Counted from the first letter of the stretch, positions 47,043 to 61,000 are shown. The stretch: 64,000 nt of DNA from Annona cherimola (GCA_030490835.1 CM059972.1:33645452-33709451); one strand, 5' to 3'. Translations and numbers: made by a program. Notes: a model not told the origin generated them from the letters alone.

Positions 47043-47476
47043 CACGTTCAGCCTGTTGCAATAAATATATATATATATATATATATATTTATGCTATTCA
47101 TTCCCTCTCAATTCACGTCCAGAAAATTCATGGACAGAAAAAAATATAAATATAAATATAGTCATGCCTAAATTAATGTCCAGCACCATGATATATATAT
47201 ATATATAAAAAAAAATTTAATCATTTCTGCCCAAAATGACGTCCAACAGATATGTGGTATTAAAAAATTTTTATGCCATTTAATTTCCTGCTCAATATCA
47301 CGTCCAGCAGCATGAAATGGAAAAAAAAAAAAAGGAAAAGGCAAGGGGCAGCAAATGACGTCCAGTAGGTGTGAAATAAAAATAAATTTTTTTTTCCTGC
47401 TCAAAATTTACGTCCAACCTGTTGCTATGATTTTTATATATATATATATGATTTAATTCATACTCCATTTACGTCC
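47043..47476. repeat. Degenerate ~60 bp tandem array centred on ACGTCC in LTR A3
   Basis: ACGTCCA or a close variant occurs near 47045, 47115, 47177, 47239, 47300, 47358, 47410 and 47471, mostly 53-62 bp apart. It is usually preceded by CTGCTCAAAATT-like sequence and followed by a GCAGCATG-like or CCTGTTGC-like segment. Further copies lie less regularly at 46447, 46488, 46568 and 46605. Confidence 0.7.
47064..47089. repeat. AT microsatellite
   Basis: About 12 AT units. Shorter TA runs at 47190-47207 and 47434-47449 lie at similar places in neighbouring ~60 bp units. Confidence 0.9.
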
Positions 47477-48905
47477 AACTGTGTATGAGAAAGAAAAATA
47501 TATTTCTGCCTAATTAATGGAAACGTGAAATCTGGATGGAAAGAAGGAATTTTTGTGTATTTAATTTAATTAAATTGTTATATGATGAATTACAAGCATT
47601 AATAGTTAAGGAATTAAAACTAAGTCATATATGGGTATACCTTTAAATGGATGCCTAGATCATGTATAGATTTAAATTTCTGTTATAATTAAAGTTTCAG
47701 AAATTTTAAGTTAATTTAGGGTATTATGAATCATAAACAAGCCCTACAAATGATTATAAGAATGATTTATGGATAGCCTCTCATGTATGTATAGTTAAGG
47801 TGCAAATTTCATAAATGAAATTTGGAAATATGATAGCATATAGGGCTGTTTTGTAAAAAGAGATAAATTTCAGAAATTTTGATGGAATTTAATTTGCCAT
47901 AGATTCCATATAAACCCTTAAGTTAATTATAAGAATTGTTGGTTGATAATTTTTATATATGTACATGTAAATAAATGAAAGGGTAGGAGTAATATATGAT
48001 AAATAGGTATGTATATGTGGCTAAATTGGAAAAAGATTAGCTTTCGAAAAATTTAGTGTAAATTTAGCTTGTTAAAGGTTGGAAGCAAGCTAATTGAATG
48101 ATTTTATCTGCTTAGAACTCTAAACATGGAATTAAATGAAGTGATGAACAATCACTAAGTTGTATATGTATGGGGTTGTTAAAAAGATGAGTATAAATTC
48201 AAAGATGTTGAATATAAACAAGTCTTTTGAGAATTTAAGCGAATAAATACCTTAGACGGGGATATTTATAAAATAAATGAGCCATTGTTATGCTTGTAAA
48301 GATAGGTACATAATATGTCACTATTGAGAAAAATGAATACTAATATTTTAAAAAGGTATGCATGGTTGAATAAGAAATGTGGACAATCATTTCAAATAAA
48401 GTTTTGATAGAAAACTTGTATATTATGGGATATGAAAGGATATCTTGAGTAATTTCAAGAAATTCCAATGAAAAATATAAGTATAAAAGGAAAGGAATAA
48501 CCCATGTATTAAATTTGTATATATATGTGATTATAGGGAAATACAAGTGTTAATGTCAAGGAAAGAATGATTTAAAGTTAGCATATTACTGGCCATATGG
48601 GATTAAACCCATGTGACACGTATATGTGAGTTGAAGGAGAAAACGAGGGATGGAAAGCACAAAGGATCGACTCAGGTAAGCAAGCAACCTTTTGAAAATA
48701 TGGATTTCATTTGGAAAATTGAAATGATTACAAATGCTTTATAATGATGCTTTAGATAGCATTTAGTAATGCTATTTTGTTATTAAATGTTGAAATGATT
48801 TGAACATGTATTATTAAGATGTTTTAGGGTTGCTTACAAGATAAGTAAGCCAATCTTCATGAATATTGATGTTGTTTCAAATACATGTATTGATGATTTG
48901 TAAGT

Positions 48906-48926
48906 TTCGCTTACAGAGTAAGCGAA
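48906..48926. repeat. Perfect 9 bp hairpin in LTR A3
   Basis: TTCGCTTAC (48906-48914), loop AGA, GTAAGCGAA (48918-48926). A related hairpin, TTGCTTAC with GTAAGCCAA, lies about 75 bp upstream (48830-48854). Confidence 0.85.
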
Positions 48927-51137
48927 TTCCATTCTTGAAAATATGACTTTAATGCAAAATCTTAGCATTGTTTCATTTTAAGAATGCCCAAGTTTTGACG
49001 GTATGATTTTACTCCGCATTAATGATATGCTTGAAGATGATTTTTGGTTAAGTAATTTCTTAGAAATGCTATTTCAAAGGCATTTAAGATTAAAGAAATT
49101 TTAATTCTTTTCTAAGATAATATTAGGAATAGACATTAGGAATTTTATTCCTAAAGGGTTTTGAGAAAATTTACACGATTTTTCATATAATGATATTTGT
49201 AAATAAATAGGATATTTGAAATGACTTATAAACGTTTTAAAATGATTTATACAGATGTTTTGAAATAAACTTTCGAAATACTTTCAATCTCTTTATAAGA
49301 TTGAATTACTTTGGAAAAATATTTTGTACTCATGTGTTTCTTTCTAAAAAAGTTTGAAGAATGACCCACTCGATACTCGATGTTATAAAATGATTTGATG
49401 GCTATTTTGTCCAAAAGATGGTGCAAACACTTTTCTACAACAATATGGTAACGATGGTATGTGGACAAGACATATAATGGCAATAAAATGGAAGCAGATG
49501 TGTTTGTCTATCCTTTGTTTATAAAAAGCCCAGAAAAGGGAATGAAAATATTTACAAAATGATTCTAAAAGAGTTTATCAATAGATAAGAAATATTCTTA
49601 AGAATAATGTTTTCTTAAGTATTATAAATATTTTGTAAAATTATTTATTAACGTGTTTTTAAAATTCTTTAAGAGTGTCATTCTTGTATTATTATTTGAA
49701 AACAATTTATGAAAATGTTTTATTTTGGAAAAATAATTATGTCCAATTCTCTATTTGAGAAGGACTCAGTCTGAGGACTGTAATGGATTTATGATATTAA
49801 GTGTTTATTTGGAAAATTACATGGATTTAAGATTGTGTTGATTTTATGAAATCATGATAGCATAACGATGCGAATACAAACGAGTGTGCATAGGAACTAC
49901 GTACTAGGCCCATGGTGGAGGCGGATGCAGACTGAGACGGTTGCATACCGAGGTCAACCTTTACCTGTGGCCAAGTTGCTAAGGGAAGGCAGGAGGCCGG
50001 CGGTGCCCTCCCTGAAATGGGAGCAGGAACATGGACAACCGCCTGGATAGCGGTGTAGTTCCATGAAAGGTTTCTTTCCTATGGAGGGATGATTACTTGG
50101 TAAGTGTCACCTAACAGAGAGCATATCCACAGGAATTAATGTTTATCCAATGATATTTTAGGACATAACAATGTCCACAGAAAATAATGTTTACTCATTT
50201 TATTTCAGAAAACTTTTGTATATGCATATGCATTATATTGAAAAGGTTTTATATGAAATTGTTTTTAGGACATAAAATTGTCCTTATTTGATAAGGTTTC
50301 TATGCGAATGATTTAGGACATAAGATTGTCCTCATGAATATGGTATACGTGAATATGAATTAAGACATTTCTCTATTCTTTCATAAATGATTTACATGAA
50401 TAATTGTCATGTATGATTTAAATGACAAGATTTATGAAGGATTTAAATGCAAAGTTTTATGACAGGTTTTCATGAAAAGGTTTCTTCCTGTGGATAGTTG
50501 ATTCTTGATAAGAGTCTTCTACTAAAAAATGCATTTACATGAAAATGCAAAATGCTTGCTTACTGAGTTCATCACTCACGTTTTGTTTTCCCAAACTTTA
50601 GACAGGTATAGGAAGCTCAAGATATGGAAAACATGATGTATGTTGAGGAAAGGTATGATATAGTATTCATTATGTGTATTGAATGATATCGTTGAAATTT
50701 ATAAGATGTGATAATGTATGTATAAGGGTAAGTATTTAGCATTTAATTATGAATGAATTCTATATGGTTATGGTTTGGCTAGATTGTATACGCCAAGGTT
50801 GTAAGAGAATGTGATGAAGATTTTATGAATAATGTATATGATTGATGTCAACTGTTAGGGGATATGTTTATAAATGAGTATGTAAAGGAACCATGTAGTA
50901 TGTTAAAATGCTCTGTGTATTGAAATTATAAGTGTCTTATTGGTTACAAGATGAATGAAGTTAGAAATGAAGAATAGAAATGAGAATGGATAAAGGAGTA
51001 AATCGAAATTTTTTTTTGAGTGAAATCCAAATTAAGAACCCGCCGCGTGATCAGGGCAACAATCCTGATTTACATTTACCAATCATTACGATTTTGAGGT
51101 AAGGAAGTGACGTCACGGTTTCGGGCGCCACACATAT

Positions 51138-51587
51138 TGTCCACAAATATTTTGTTTTGACCTTCTAGTCTTTACTCCTTCATAGATATTGCCAATAACT
51201 TGCTCAATTAGATGAGCATTTTTGAATTTCAAATCAGTACCTTTTCGTCCGTGGAATTTTCTGGCTTGGGCTTGGTTTCCTCTTGTTCCTCTTGTTGTTT
51301 TGCTTTTGAATTCTTTAATGTATCATCTACATCACTTAATTCATTCTCCTTTCTCAGAGTTTGGTTAAATTCATCAAAAACAACATATATTGATTCCTCT
51401 ACTATTTGATTTCTTTTGTTGAAAATTCTATATACTTTGTTATTTGATGAATAACTAAGGAAAATTGCTTCATCACTTTTGGCATCTAATTTTTCCAAAT
51501 TTATTTTTCCATTGTTTAACACATAATAAGTACATCCAAAAGTATGGAAATATGATATGTTTGGTTTTCTGCCTTTCCAAAGTTCAT
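51138..51587 (-). pseudogene. pol: Copia F pol: integrase tail and RT lead-in
   Basis: The minus-strand sequence contains LDAKSDEAIFLSYSS, then the VVFDE linker and an acidic Glu/Lys-rich stretch (KAKQQEEQEE), then the RT lead-in that joins 45317. Upstream of NISYF-like integrase sequence it is cut near 51588, where an oppositely oriented Copia LTR begins. Integrase core, protease and Gag of F are therefore not in the window. Confidence 0.8.
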
Positions 51588-53210
51588 ATGATTAACAACA
51601 ACTAACTTGAGAATATTTAAAGGACTAATGAGTTTGCCATTTGTTTTAAGGAACTTAAGTAGCCAAGTCGATCCCCAAGTCGACTTGGACTTCGACTTAA
51701 GGTGAAGTCGATCCCAAAGTCGACTCAACTATCGACTTGAGAAAGAGCCTCAAAGGCAAAATCAACTTGCAGGTGAAGTCGCATCCCAAGTCGACTTCAC
51801 ATGCGACTTGGGAAGCAAGTCGCAAACGAAGTCGACCTCGCTATCGACTTCAATCGTGAAAAACTGTCCAGAGCTGAATTTTGGGGCACGAAGCTGCCCA
51901 AGTCGCAGGCCAAGTCGACTCCAGGTGCGACTTGGGTGAAGTCGCAGACAAAGTCGACTTCATCCGCGACTTGAGAAGTTCAGACTTCGAAAATGCAGTT
52001 TCAAAGCCTATTCAAAGAATCTCTCACTCAAGTTCAAAGCAAAGATTCAAGATGGAGATCAAATCAAGTCTATCAAGTCTTAAAGACCAACTGAGTCAAA
52101 TACAAAGCAAGGCACATGATTCAACCAAGCAGGACTCAAGCTCTCCTAAGAATCATCAAGGAAACAAGCCAAGCAAGATAGAGGAAGATCAAATGAAGAA
52201 CAAAGCATACTTTTCAAAGACCAAGTCAAGTCGCAACCCAAGTCGACTCCATGATCGACTTGAGTTGAAGTCGGAAGCCAAAGTCGACTCAAGACTCAGA
52301 CTTGGAAACTGACAAGGTAAAGTCGCATCCGAAGTCGACTTCACCTGTGACTTGGGACAAGTCGATGCCCAAGTCGACCCTGACTGGAACTTGAAGTTGC
52401 GACGGAGAAGCGAAGTCGCACCCGAAGTCGACTCCATCTGCGACTTGGGCGAAGTCGCATCCGAAGTCGACTCCACATGCGACTTGGGTCGCAACGGTCG
52501 GAATTTATTCGAACGTTGGCGCATTAAATGCGCGCCACCTACCCTCTAACGTTCGGATTCCCTCCACAATTATAAAAGGAAGTTATTGTGGACGAGGGAA
52601 GTAGCTGAGAATCATTAAGTGTGCATAACTACCATCTACAAGAGCTTTAAAGAGATCAAGCTAATCAAAGAGGAAGAACTTTGCTTCAAACTGCAAGAGC
52701 TCAACTACTGATCATTCAAAGCCAATTCAACAAGTTCTTCTCTGCGCCAAACTGTTTCTACACAACTGTAAAGTGTAGTTTTCTTATTGTTTCTTTTGTA
52801 TGTGTTGAACTTGATTTAGTTTGAGGAACTAAGATCAAGTGTAAGCAAAGTAGTGTGTGATTGCAGTGTGACTCATCACCTACTTGTGCTGAGTTTTGTT
52901 GATGCCCCCTAGAGCTGGAATCTAGAAGAGAGTAGTGACTCTAATTGTATTGAGAGAATACAATAGTGGAACCCAAGTCACAAGGAGTGTGAGCTTGGAA
53001 GAGTGGAGTAGGGAGGTTGCCCGAACCACTATAAAAATCCTGTGTGCTTGATTTATACTTCTGCCATTTACATTACATTGCTTTCCATTTCGTTTCTTCA
53101 TTAAGGGGACTGGATTAATCCGGGGTTAAGTTTCTGTTTAAGATATAAATTTTTTAAATACCCAATTCACCCCTCCCCTCTTGGGTTTTGCCATCAACTC
53201 GGGACCAACA
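51588..53210 (+). mobile_element. G: Copia LTR, plus orientation, 5' end truncated
   Basis: It ends CTCGGGACCAACA at 53210 and is colinear with the reverse complement of 23057-24800. About the first 45-60 bp, including the TGTTGGAAA terminus, are missing. A TATAAAAG box lies at 52571-52578. It has about 12 GTCGAC hexamers in two arrays (51659-51865 and 51898-52500). No PBS follows. Its orientation is opposite to Copia F, so it is not F's own 5' LTR in place. Confidence 0.82.
51659..52500. repeat. GTCGAC/AAGTCGC arrays of LTR G
   Basis: About 12 GTCGAC hexamers lie among AAGTCGC, GCGACTT and ATCGACTT motifs, in two clusters separated by a short spacer containing CTGTCCAGAGCTGAA. A continuous open frame crosses part of it, which is incidental. 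Confidence 0.85.
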
Positions 53211-54066
53211 GCCTGTACTCATGCAGCAAATGAAAATGTGGATTTAAATATTTAATTTTTGTCAAAATAATTTTAATAAGCTCGTAGAGATTTTTAATTT
53301 ACTTTTTAGCCCTTTTTAAATTTATTTATTTATATCTTAAAATGTTATAATAGTTTGCTTTATAACCATATTTTAGATTATATTTATAATTGTATGTATG
53401 ATTTTCCCAATTAGATGGTTTCATAATTTTGCCCAAATTATACTAATACATATTTTAACGTTAAAATCTTCTAGGGGATTGAGTCATAATTTTATATTTT
53501 CAAGAATGTTGCAAAATGACCCATTTTATAGCAAAATTAGAGATTTTATCAAAAATATGATTTTCATGAAATTCCACTTAAAACATGCATTTAATTAATG
53601 TTTTAATATTTAACGATGTGAATTTAATATGAAATTAAATGAAAATTTTTAGACTTTTCAAAAACCAAGTTCCACATAAATCCTTTTCATAATCCCCATC
53701 TTGGGGCTTGTTTATAACAAACAAGTCATATAAAATACATAATTCATTTTTATAAATGCATTTGCTTAAAAATATTTCCTTTCATTCTTGTTATTTACAC
53801 TTTTGTGTAAAACATCCAATTTTTAGGGTAATCATTTCATAAAAATCCCTTTAGGATAACTTTCGTAAAAATATACTATCATGTCCCAATCTTTGGGATT
53901 TTCAAAAGCAAACATAAGCAAATGCATTTCTCTCCATCAAGTAGTGACACTTAGCAAGTGATCACTCTACCTTTTGGAAGAGAATCCATACTTAAACAGC
54001 ACGCTAACCAAGCGGCTATTCTTTCATCCTGCTCCCATCTCAGGAAAGGCCCCGCTGGCCTCCTGC
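53211..54066 (-). mobile_element. A5: old A-family LTR remnant, first piece
   Basis: Read on the minus strand it resembles the inner part of the A LTR (compare 400-890): a CACTTAGCAAGTGATCAC segment near 53948 and GAAAGGCCCCGCTGGCCTCC near 54044. The inner terminus is missing at 53211. It stops at 54066 where A4 is inserted and continues at 58083. No gene. Confidence 0.75.
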
Positions 54067-57000
54067 TGTGGCGCCCCAAACCCGAGCGTCACATCCTGAG
54101 CCTTACCTCGGGATCGTCTTGATTGGTAAACGTGATTAGGATTGTTGCCCTATCACACGACGGGTCTTGTCGGATATTTATCCTATTAAATATGGTCATG
54201 TAAAAATTCATGAAACAACTGATATTCTCATAATTTCATTCTCATAAATTTCTAAGTCATTTCACCCCATTCATTACATACAAACATGTTGTTCAGCGAC
54301 ATTTCAGCTTTTGCCTAAATCAGATGTCACTGCATGTATATATCACAGTCATCCATAAAAACATTCGAATAGTTCACATCTATACATCATAAAATGCTGC
54401 ATATACTTTTATAACCATTTCACATAAATTTAATAACAGGAGTTTTCATAAGTTTTTCCATGGATTCCTTAAGCCGGCGCTAGCTCCTTTGCCATGTCTT
54501 GTCCTTCACCTGTCTTTTGGTTTGGAAAAAAAAATCGTGAGTCGAAACTTAATAAGCAAGCTATTTGCATTTTTCAGGCAAATCATTTCAGGCAACATTT
54601 TGCATTTAAAATCAACTTGGAAAGCATTCTATACCTTATCCAAAGGTATATCTTAAAAGCATGAAATCCTGTTCCCATCACGGGTTCCATATGCAATATG
54701 TCATATGAAAACATGAACATGTAAACCATTTCTCCCTTAGGATGGAAGCTAGCCAGGCGACCATCCGTTATGTTAACTCCCATTTCAGAGAGGGCGCCGC
54801 CGGCCTTAGACCTGTTTCAAGCGACTTGGCCACACCAAGGGGGGACAATCGGTCCGCTTATACCCTTCAAGTGGACCTCATAACCTGTGCACATGAACTT
54901 TCACATAAATTCATTTTTAACATGCTAGCATGATTTTTCAATCAGAAACATGGAAACATATCTTTTTCCATAGCATTTATCAAGAAAGATTTCATAACAT
55001 TGCATTTGAAGTAAAATATCATTTCAACAACATTTTGCTAAGGGATGGCCATCCTTTAACACATTAGAAATAATTTCCATAGTTTCATCAAACAAGTTAA
55101 AGCAAAATTTGCATTTATGGAAACAATTTAGAAAAGCAAAAATCCTTAAGAAAATTTGCTTGCTTACCTGAACTTCTTAGCTTTCCGCCACCACTTTCTC
55201 TTTGTCCTTGCCTACATGAAAATGATATGATTTTTCATACATTTCCTTTTCTCATATTTCATTTACTTTTCCAACTCATTTCATATACATCCATCATTTA
55301 TTTGACTTCATAAGTCATCAAACACATATATAGCTTATTTTGCACATATTAGCACATTTTATACACATTCGGCTACCATACAACGTAATGTATACACATA
55401 ACCCCAAAATTTGGGGTATTCATTTCAATATCATAAAATTCATTCTATAAACATCATACATAGCTTCATTAAGCTTACTTTGCCATTTTTCCCCATTTTT
55501 CCACAATACACCCATCGGTGCTTGCTTAAGCGCATATTATTGCCTTAGGCTCCTTAAAAAATTTCAAAATTTGAAATAAATCATCGCACCTTCAAAACAG
55601 ATGTATAATCATGGAATTCATCTCATTTTCATTCATTTTTGCATAAAATCATTTTTCACAAGTCATTCATCACCTATTCACCTTTATCCCTTCACATAAG
55701 CTCATTTAGCACATAAACATAATGCATTTCATAAAATTTGCTAACTCAGAAATTTAATCCATTTTTCAGGGGTTTAATTACCCTTAATTAACACTGAATT
55801 AAAGGTATTTTTATGGGATTTAAATCCATTCAACCATAGGTTTCCAAAACAACAAGTTTGGAACCCGTTTTTCACCCGTTTTACGTGTCTTTTGACACAT
55901 AACCCTATGCAGTCATATAATTCCGAATTTCCAGAAATTAAATCCATTTTTCCTAATCCATATTTAGGGATTAAACACATATATCACATCCATGCATTAT
56001 CATTTCTCAAAACAGCAAGTTACCCGCACGTTTTGAGTCCCGTTTCACGTCAGTTTGACGTTCTTTCATAAAAATCATAAAAATCAGTTTTAGGGTTTAT
56101 TTTTTCCAAATCTTTTGGGAATCCATAATACCTTAAATCTAGGGTATTTTACCCTACATAACATGCTTAAAACATAAAATTCCATTTACATAGCATTTTT
56201 AACATAGAAACTACGAAATTAGGTCAAAATCAACGCTTTACATTCCATAGCTTCAAAAATTCATCACTTAAGCATAAACCAACATATATTTGAAATCAAT
56301 ACATGATTCATAGCTTAATAAAATCATCATATCAAAACAGAAACTTGTCTTGGAGATTTAGGGTTTATCAATTTGGATTTTCCACTTAATACACATGCAA
56401 AATCTCATTTTCATCATCTTAAGCTTAAAAATTCATACATAGAACTTAATATTCATTCCATATTCATGAAAAAGCATATTAACACACCACTTTACAGATT
56501 GTTTCATCATCCTTTTCGTTTCCAAGTTTTGAGTTTAAGAACTCAAGTTAAACAACTTAAACAAATCACATACTTACTTGGTTTTGAGCCAACTCAAACC
56601 CTAATCCTTTGAGATGATTTTTCCTTCAAATTTCCTTCCTTTTTCCCTTGGTTTCCTTCCTTTTCTTGCTGGAAAATTTGGACGTGAGCTGCTGGGTTGG
56701 CTTGGACATTTTCAGCACTTAGGAATTTTTCCAAAAATCCCTCTCATTTCAACGTGCATGGGCTATATATGTTGCTGGATTTTTTTCCAGCTGTGGGACC
56801 CACTTGGTGCTGCAATTCCAAACTCCATAAATGCACCCTTATCTACCATATGAGATGGGTAAATTTCAGCCAAGTAAAATTGCATTTTTACCATTTTCAA
56901 AAATCACAAAATCTGCTTCATCCATGACCGTCCATCTGCCTTCCCATTCACGTCCCAGCTGCTGCCCATTTTCCATTTTTTTTAATTCAAAAACGTGGGT

Positions 57001-58082
57001 AATTTGTACTTCTAATTAACCTTTAATTTAGGTATTAATTTGGTGTTAAAAAAATTATAAAAATTGCAGCAATAACCAAATTTCTGCACTTCATCTTGTC
57101 CATCATGCTGTCCATTTTTTTCAACTTATGTAGCTGCATTTAAATATTTTTTTATTGCTGTAACTTTGCATAATTGGTTGCATAACTTATGTACTTGCAT
57201 CCCTGAAACATATATGCATGCTTTAGAAAATTAAAAAATTCAGATATAGGCACCAAACAGCCCTTGGACGTCCCCTCTTTGCCACCTTGGCTATACTCTT
57301 ATAGCTACATCATTTCATGCATTAATTGGATTGATTATTCTCATATTTATGAATTTCATATATTTTCATAAACTCCCCAAGGAATGGCCTACAATTTCCC
57401 ACCTCAAATTCCATTCCCATCATGCATTATCACTTGGTACTCTAGCATTAATGGCATGTTACTTTTTGTGGAGCACAAGTCAACCATGCTCACCTTTTTC
57501 AATGCAGGAATTTTCTCAACATTTCATGCTTAATCTAAGCCATTAAAAATAAATATCTCACCATTTCATTCAACCGTTTCAAATTTCAACTCAATCCGAG
57601 TTTTCTAGCTCCCGTTATAGCCGTTTAAAGTTAACGGTTTAAATTGAAATATGATCAATAAATCATAAATCTCATTTCATCAAGAATTTTCATAACCCAT
57701 TTATTCCATAATACCAGCCCAACATTAACAATTTTCATTTCAAATTTCACCTGAATCCGCCTTATAGGCGTTGAGTTATGAATTTTTCAACATTTTTCCA
57801 TTAAACTTGTCATTTACCATAATAATTCCCATAATTCATATTAAATAATGGAAAATGATTTTTCATGTCATATTTGCATATTTAAATCAACATCAATATG
57901 CTCTAATCCCATTGTCTCATTTTAGCTCAAAATGCTTAATCCCATCATTATTGCTAATCCAAAACCCTAATTGCAATAATTAGCAAAATCATATAAAATC
58001 TTCATAATTCCATAATTCACATATAAACATCATATACATGATTGATGCATACACATGGGTCTACATGGGTTAGGGTTTCACA
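54067..58082 (-). mobile_element. A4: solo A-family LTR, 4016 bp
   Basis: Plus-strand ends are TGTGGCGCCCC at 54067 and GGTTTCACA at 58082, i.e. TGTGAAACC to GGCGCCACA on the minus strand. Flanks CCTGC (54062-54066) and CCCGC (58083-58087) are a target duplication with one change. Flanking sequences join into one older LTR, confirming the insertion. It is about 1.5 kb shorter than the A LTR. Landmarks are GTGAGTCGAAACTTAATAAG near 54538 and GAGGGCGCCGCCGGCC near 54791. Confidence 0.9.
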
Positions 58083-61000
58083 CCCGCCATCCCTTAGTGA
58101 CTTGACCATATGTAGAATGGGCCCTAGCCATCCCGACCGTGCTCTACAACCGGCCTATTCCGTGTACTGGTGCACCATACCTCATCCTGACAGACCGCAG
58201 TCCGTTTGGTTTAAAATATCACAGACCGCAGCCCATGACCTTTTAAACCGGGATCAAAAACCGCAGCCTACATTCATACTCACAAAACATCGTAGACCGA
58301 AGTCTATATCTTTATAAAATGTTTTCAAAAACACATCACAGACCGCAATCCGTGTCAACTTGTAAAGCGAGTGTACCCACTTTGAACAAGTTGTCATTTG
58401 AAATTTAGTTTTAGGATGACCTTCCTTAAATTCTTTTTAACCCATTTTGAGTAAAATATTTTGATAAACATTTGAGATGTTTGAAAAACAATACATCTTA
58501 AAACCCTTATAATAAAAGAATTGAAAACTTTTGGATTTCCAAAAATAAACCATATATTTCTCTAATATTTTCTTGGTTTCCATTCCTTTTGCTTAAAAAA
58601 GTTATGCAATTATATCATCCCCTTGTCCACAACCTAAAAATTAAATTATTGTCCCCATATCTATTATACTATTTTTACATAAAGGAGAATTGCATAGTCC
58701 TTTGCATGCCATTTACCAACCTGAAATTAAACCATTTTATGAAATCACCTATTAGGTTGGTCATACTTAAATCCCATTCAATAACATTCGTATAAACATT
58801 TTTGGAGACATTTTCATATAGATTTCCTTATCTAAAGGAAATCAAAATTTTTCAAATATCATTTCAAGTCGTTTGGACTCTGTCCTAATCATCGTTTATA
58901 TTTAATTACCATAACATAGAAAAATTAATTTTTTTCCATAAATCAAATCACTTTTTCTTTTTCTTTCATAAACTTAACTATTTATCATAAAACATCATAA
59001 GAGAAAACCAAATCTTATCTGCTAAAATTACTTTGTGAAAAAGGGAAAAATTCCTTTTTTCTTATAAAATACTTTTGAAACAACATCATAAAGAACTTGC
59101 TTACTTAAAAGAAAATTCCTAAAACCATCGACATAAATCAATAAAATATTTTAAAATAATCGTCATGGAGAACTTGCTTACTCATAAGAAAATTTCTCAA
59201 TTCCATTAACATAAAGCATTCCCAACCTTGGCAACACTTGTGATAAATTATTTATCTTAAAAACTATCACTTGCTTCCCATGAAGCAAACCATAAGGTTT
59301 TTTATTAAAGTCATCCTGTTCCAAACTTACAACCTTCATTAAAGCCGATATTTTCAAAACTTTTGCTTGCCCATTCGTTAAAACATAATCTAAACAACAT
59401 TGACATAATTATCATTTCAACATATAGAGAAAAATCCATAATTAAAAAGGTTCGCTTGCTTACCTAAGATTGCCATAATCTCTTTCTTCCATTCTTTTCC
59501 TTGCCTTTGCCCAGATAAATGAAAATAACATTTAATTTATATGCATCAACTTCAAATGCTCACATCCCTTAGGGTTTTCCATCCTACATAAGTCCATTTG
59601 GGCTTACATTATACTAGCTTAACCCTCTTGTCTTTCAAGTCGGGTGTTTATATATATCAACATAGCCTATGCATCACATTATCTGTTCATTACTTTCATT
59701 TTTAATACCCTTATGTAGGGTAAACATTTCAACATATTATAAACTTTTATTTAATCCACATATGGGGGTTCCTTACCTCCCATTTATCATTTAACATCCC
59801 TTCTTTACATTTTTCACATTAATGCTCATCTAAGGCACCTATTCATGAGTTAGGGCTACTAATCTCAATTTCAAATTTTTGAGATTTTATAATTTTCTCA
59901 AAACAACCCTATGCTTCCTCATTTTACCATGTTTTCCTTTCATTTTTTGTATCTTAGCTACTCATACATGGTCATCCTCCCTTGTTGCCATCCATACTTC
60001 CCATATTTACTCACTTGAACACACATATATTATGTGTAATTCAAGTTCATATAAAACAGCACTTTGTTTTGACATTTTATAAAATCTCATTTAGTCATTT
60101 CTCATCTTTGTCATACATCCCCTTTATGTGTACCCCTCTTATTGCACATATAGTATGCTTTTTCTAATATTTTTCAAAACAGAAACTTGCCCTCTATTTT
60201 GGCATAATTAAAATACTTAATTAGCACATAATTTAGGGTATTTTCATAAGATTATCATCCCTTAATCACATGGTTCAAAACAGAAACTTTGTTACAGTTC
60301 TTTCCCACTTTCAACGTCCATATGGACATATATTTCAAAACAGATTTTTACCTCCTTAATTTCAGCCTTTAATCATATTTTTCTTATCCCAAATTTAGGA
60401 TAATTTCACATATTCAAAGCCCATAAATTATTTGCTCCAAAACAACAACTTTCGATGCACATCTTGGCCACCCTTGGACGTCCATACCATATGGTCCAAA
60501 AATCAGATTTTTACATTTTCTCCCATCCTCATGTTGGACATCCATTCTACCTTAGATGTAGGGTATTTTATCCTTTAAATCAGCCACACATTAGTTGGTT
60601 TAATTTATGCCCCATGTCCATCTCAAAAGAGCGAAATTTCCATCATGTAGTTAAACTTAGGTTTAGCCCTTCCTAAGGTTCTTAAATCATGCCCAATCAA
60701 ACATATGTAAATCATGTAATCATTAATCATAATTCAAAAATATAGGGTGTGTTTGGGAATGAATAAAACTTTTGATGAAAAGTTGTAGAGATGAGAAGTT
60801 GTCAAATGATGTGATATGATAGGGGTAATGATGAGGAATAAATAGGATAAAGTTGAAATAGATAGGTTAGTTGTGTTGGTAATTGTGTATAAATGATTGA
60901 AAAGTAGGGTAGTTGTATCGAAAAATGTAAAGAAATGATTAAAAAATAGGGTAGTTGTGGTGAGTGAAAAGTTTTAGATTGAAAAGTTTTAACTTGACAA

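Larger units (their letters stand above)
45318..51132 (+). mobile_element. A3: solo A-family LTR, 5815 bp
   Basis: It runs from TGTGAAACCCC to GGGCGCCACA and is flanked by a perfect CATAT duplication (45313-45317 and 51133-51137) inside the RT of Copia F. It has no PBS, PPT or ORF. It contains the family landmarks: hairpins near 48830-48926, GGCCGGCGGTGCC near 49996, and TCATCACTCACGTTTTG near 50568. It also has a U3 array of ACGTCC motifs (about 46440-47480) with TA microsatellites. Solo LTRs arise by recombination between the two LTRs of an element. Confidence 0.95.

Noticed and set aside
51881..52312. A 143-codon plus-strand frame in LTR G
   Set aside because: It runs through the motif arrays and LTR spacer, with no conserved counterpart in the other Copia LTRs beyond the array.
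56373..57019. Cluster of 60-80 codon frames in LTR A4
   Set aside because: No matching frames at the same place in the other A-family LTRs; no domain seen.
58042..58317. A 91-codon frame across the A4/A5 junction
   Set aside because: It spans an insertion boundary between two LTRs and so cannot be an evolved gene.
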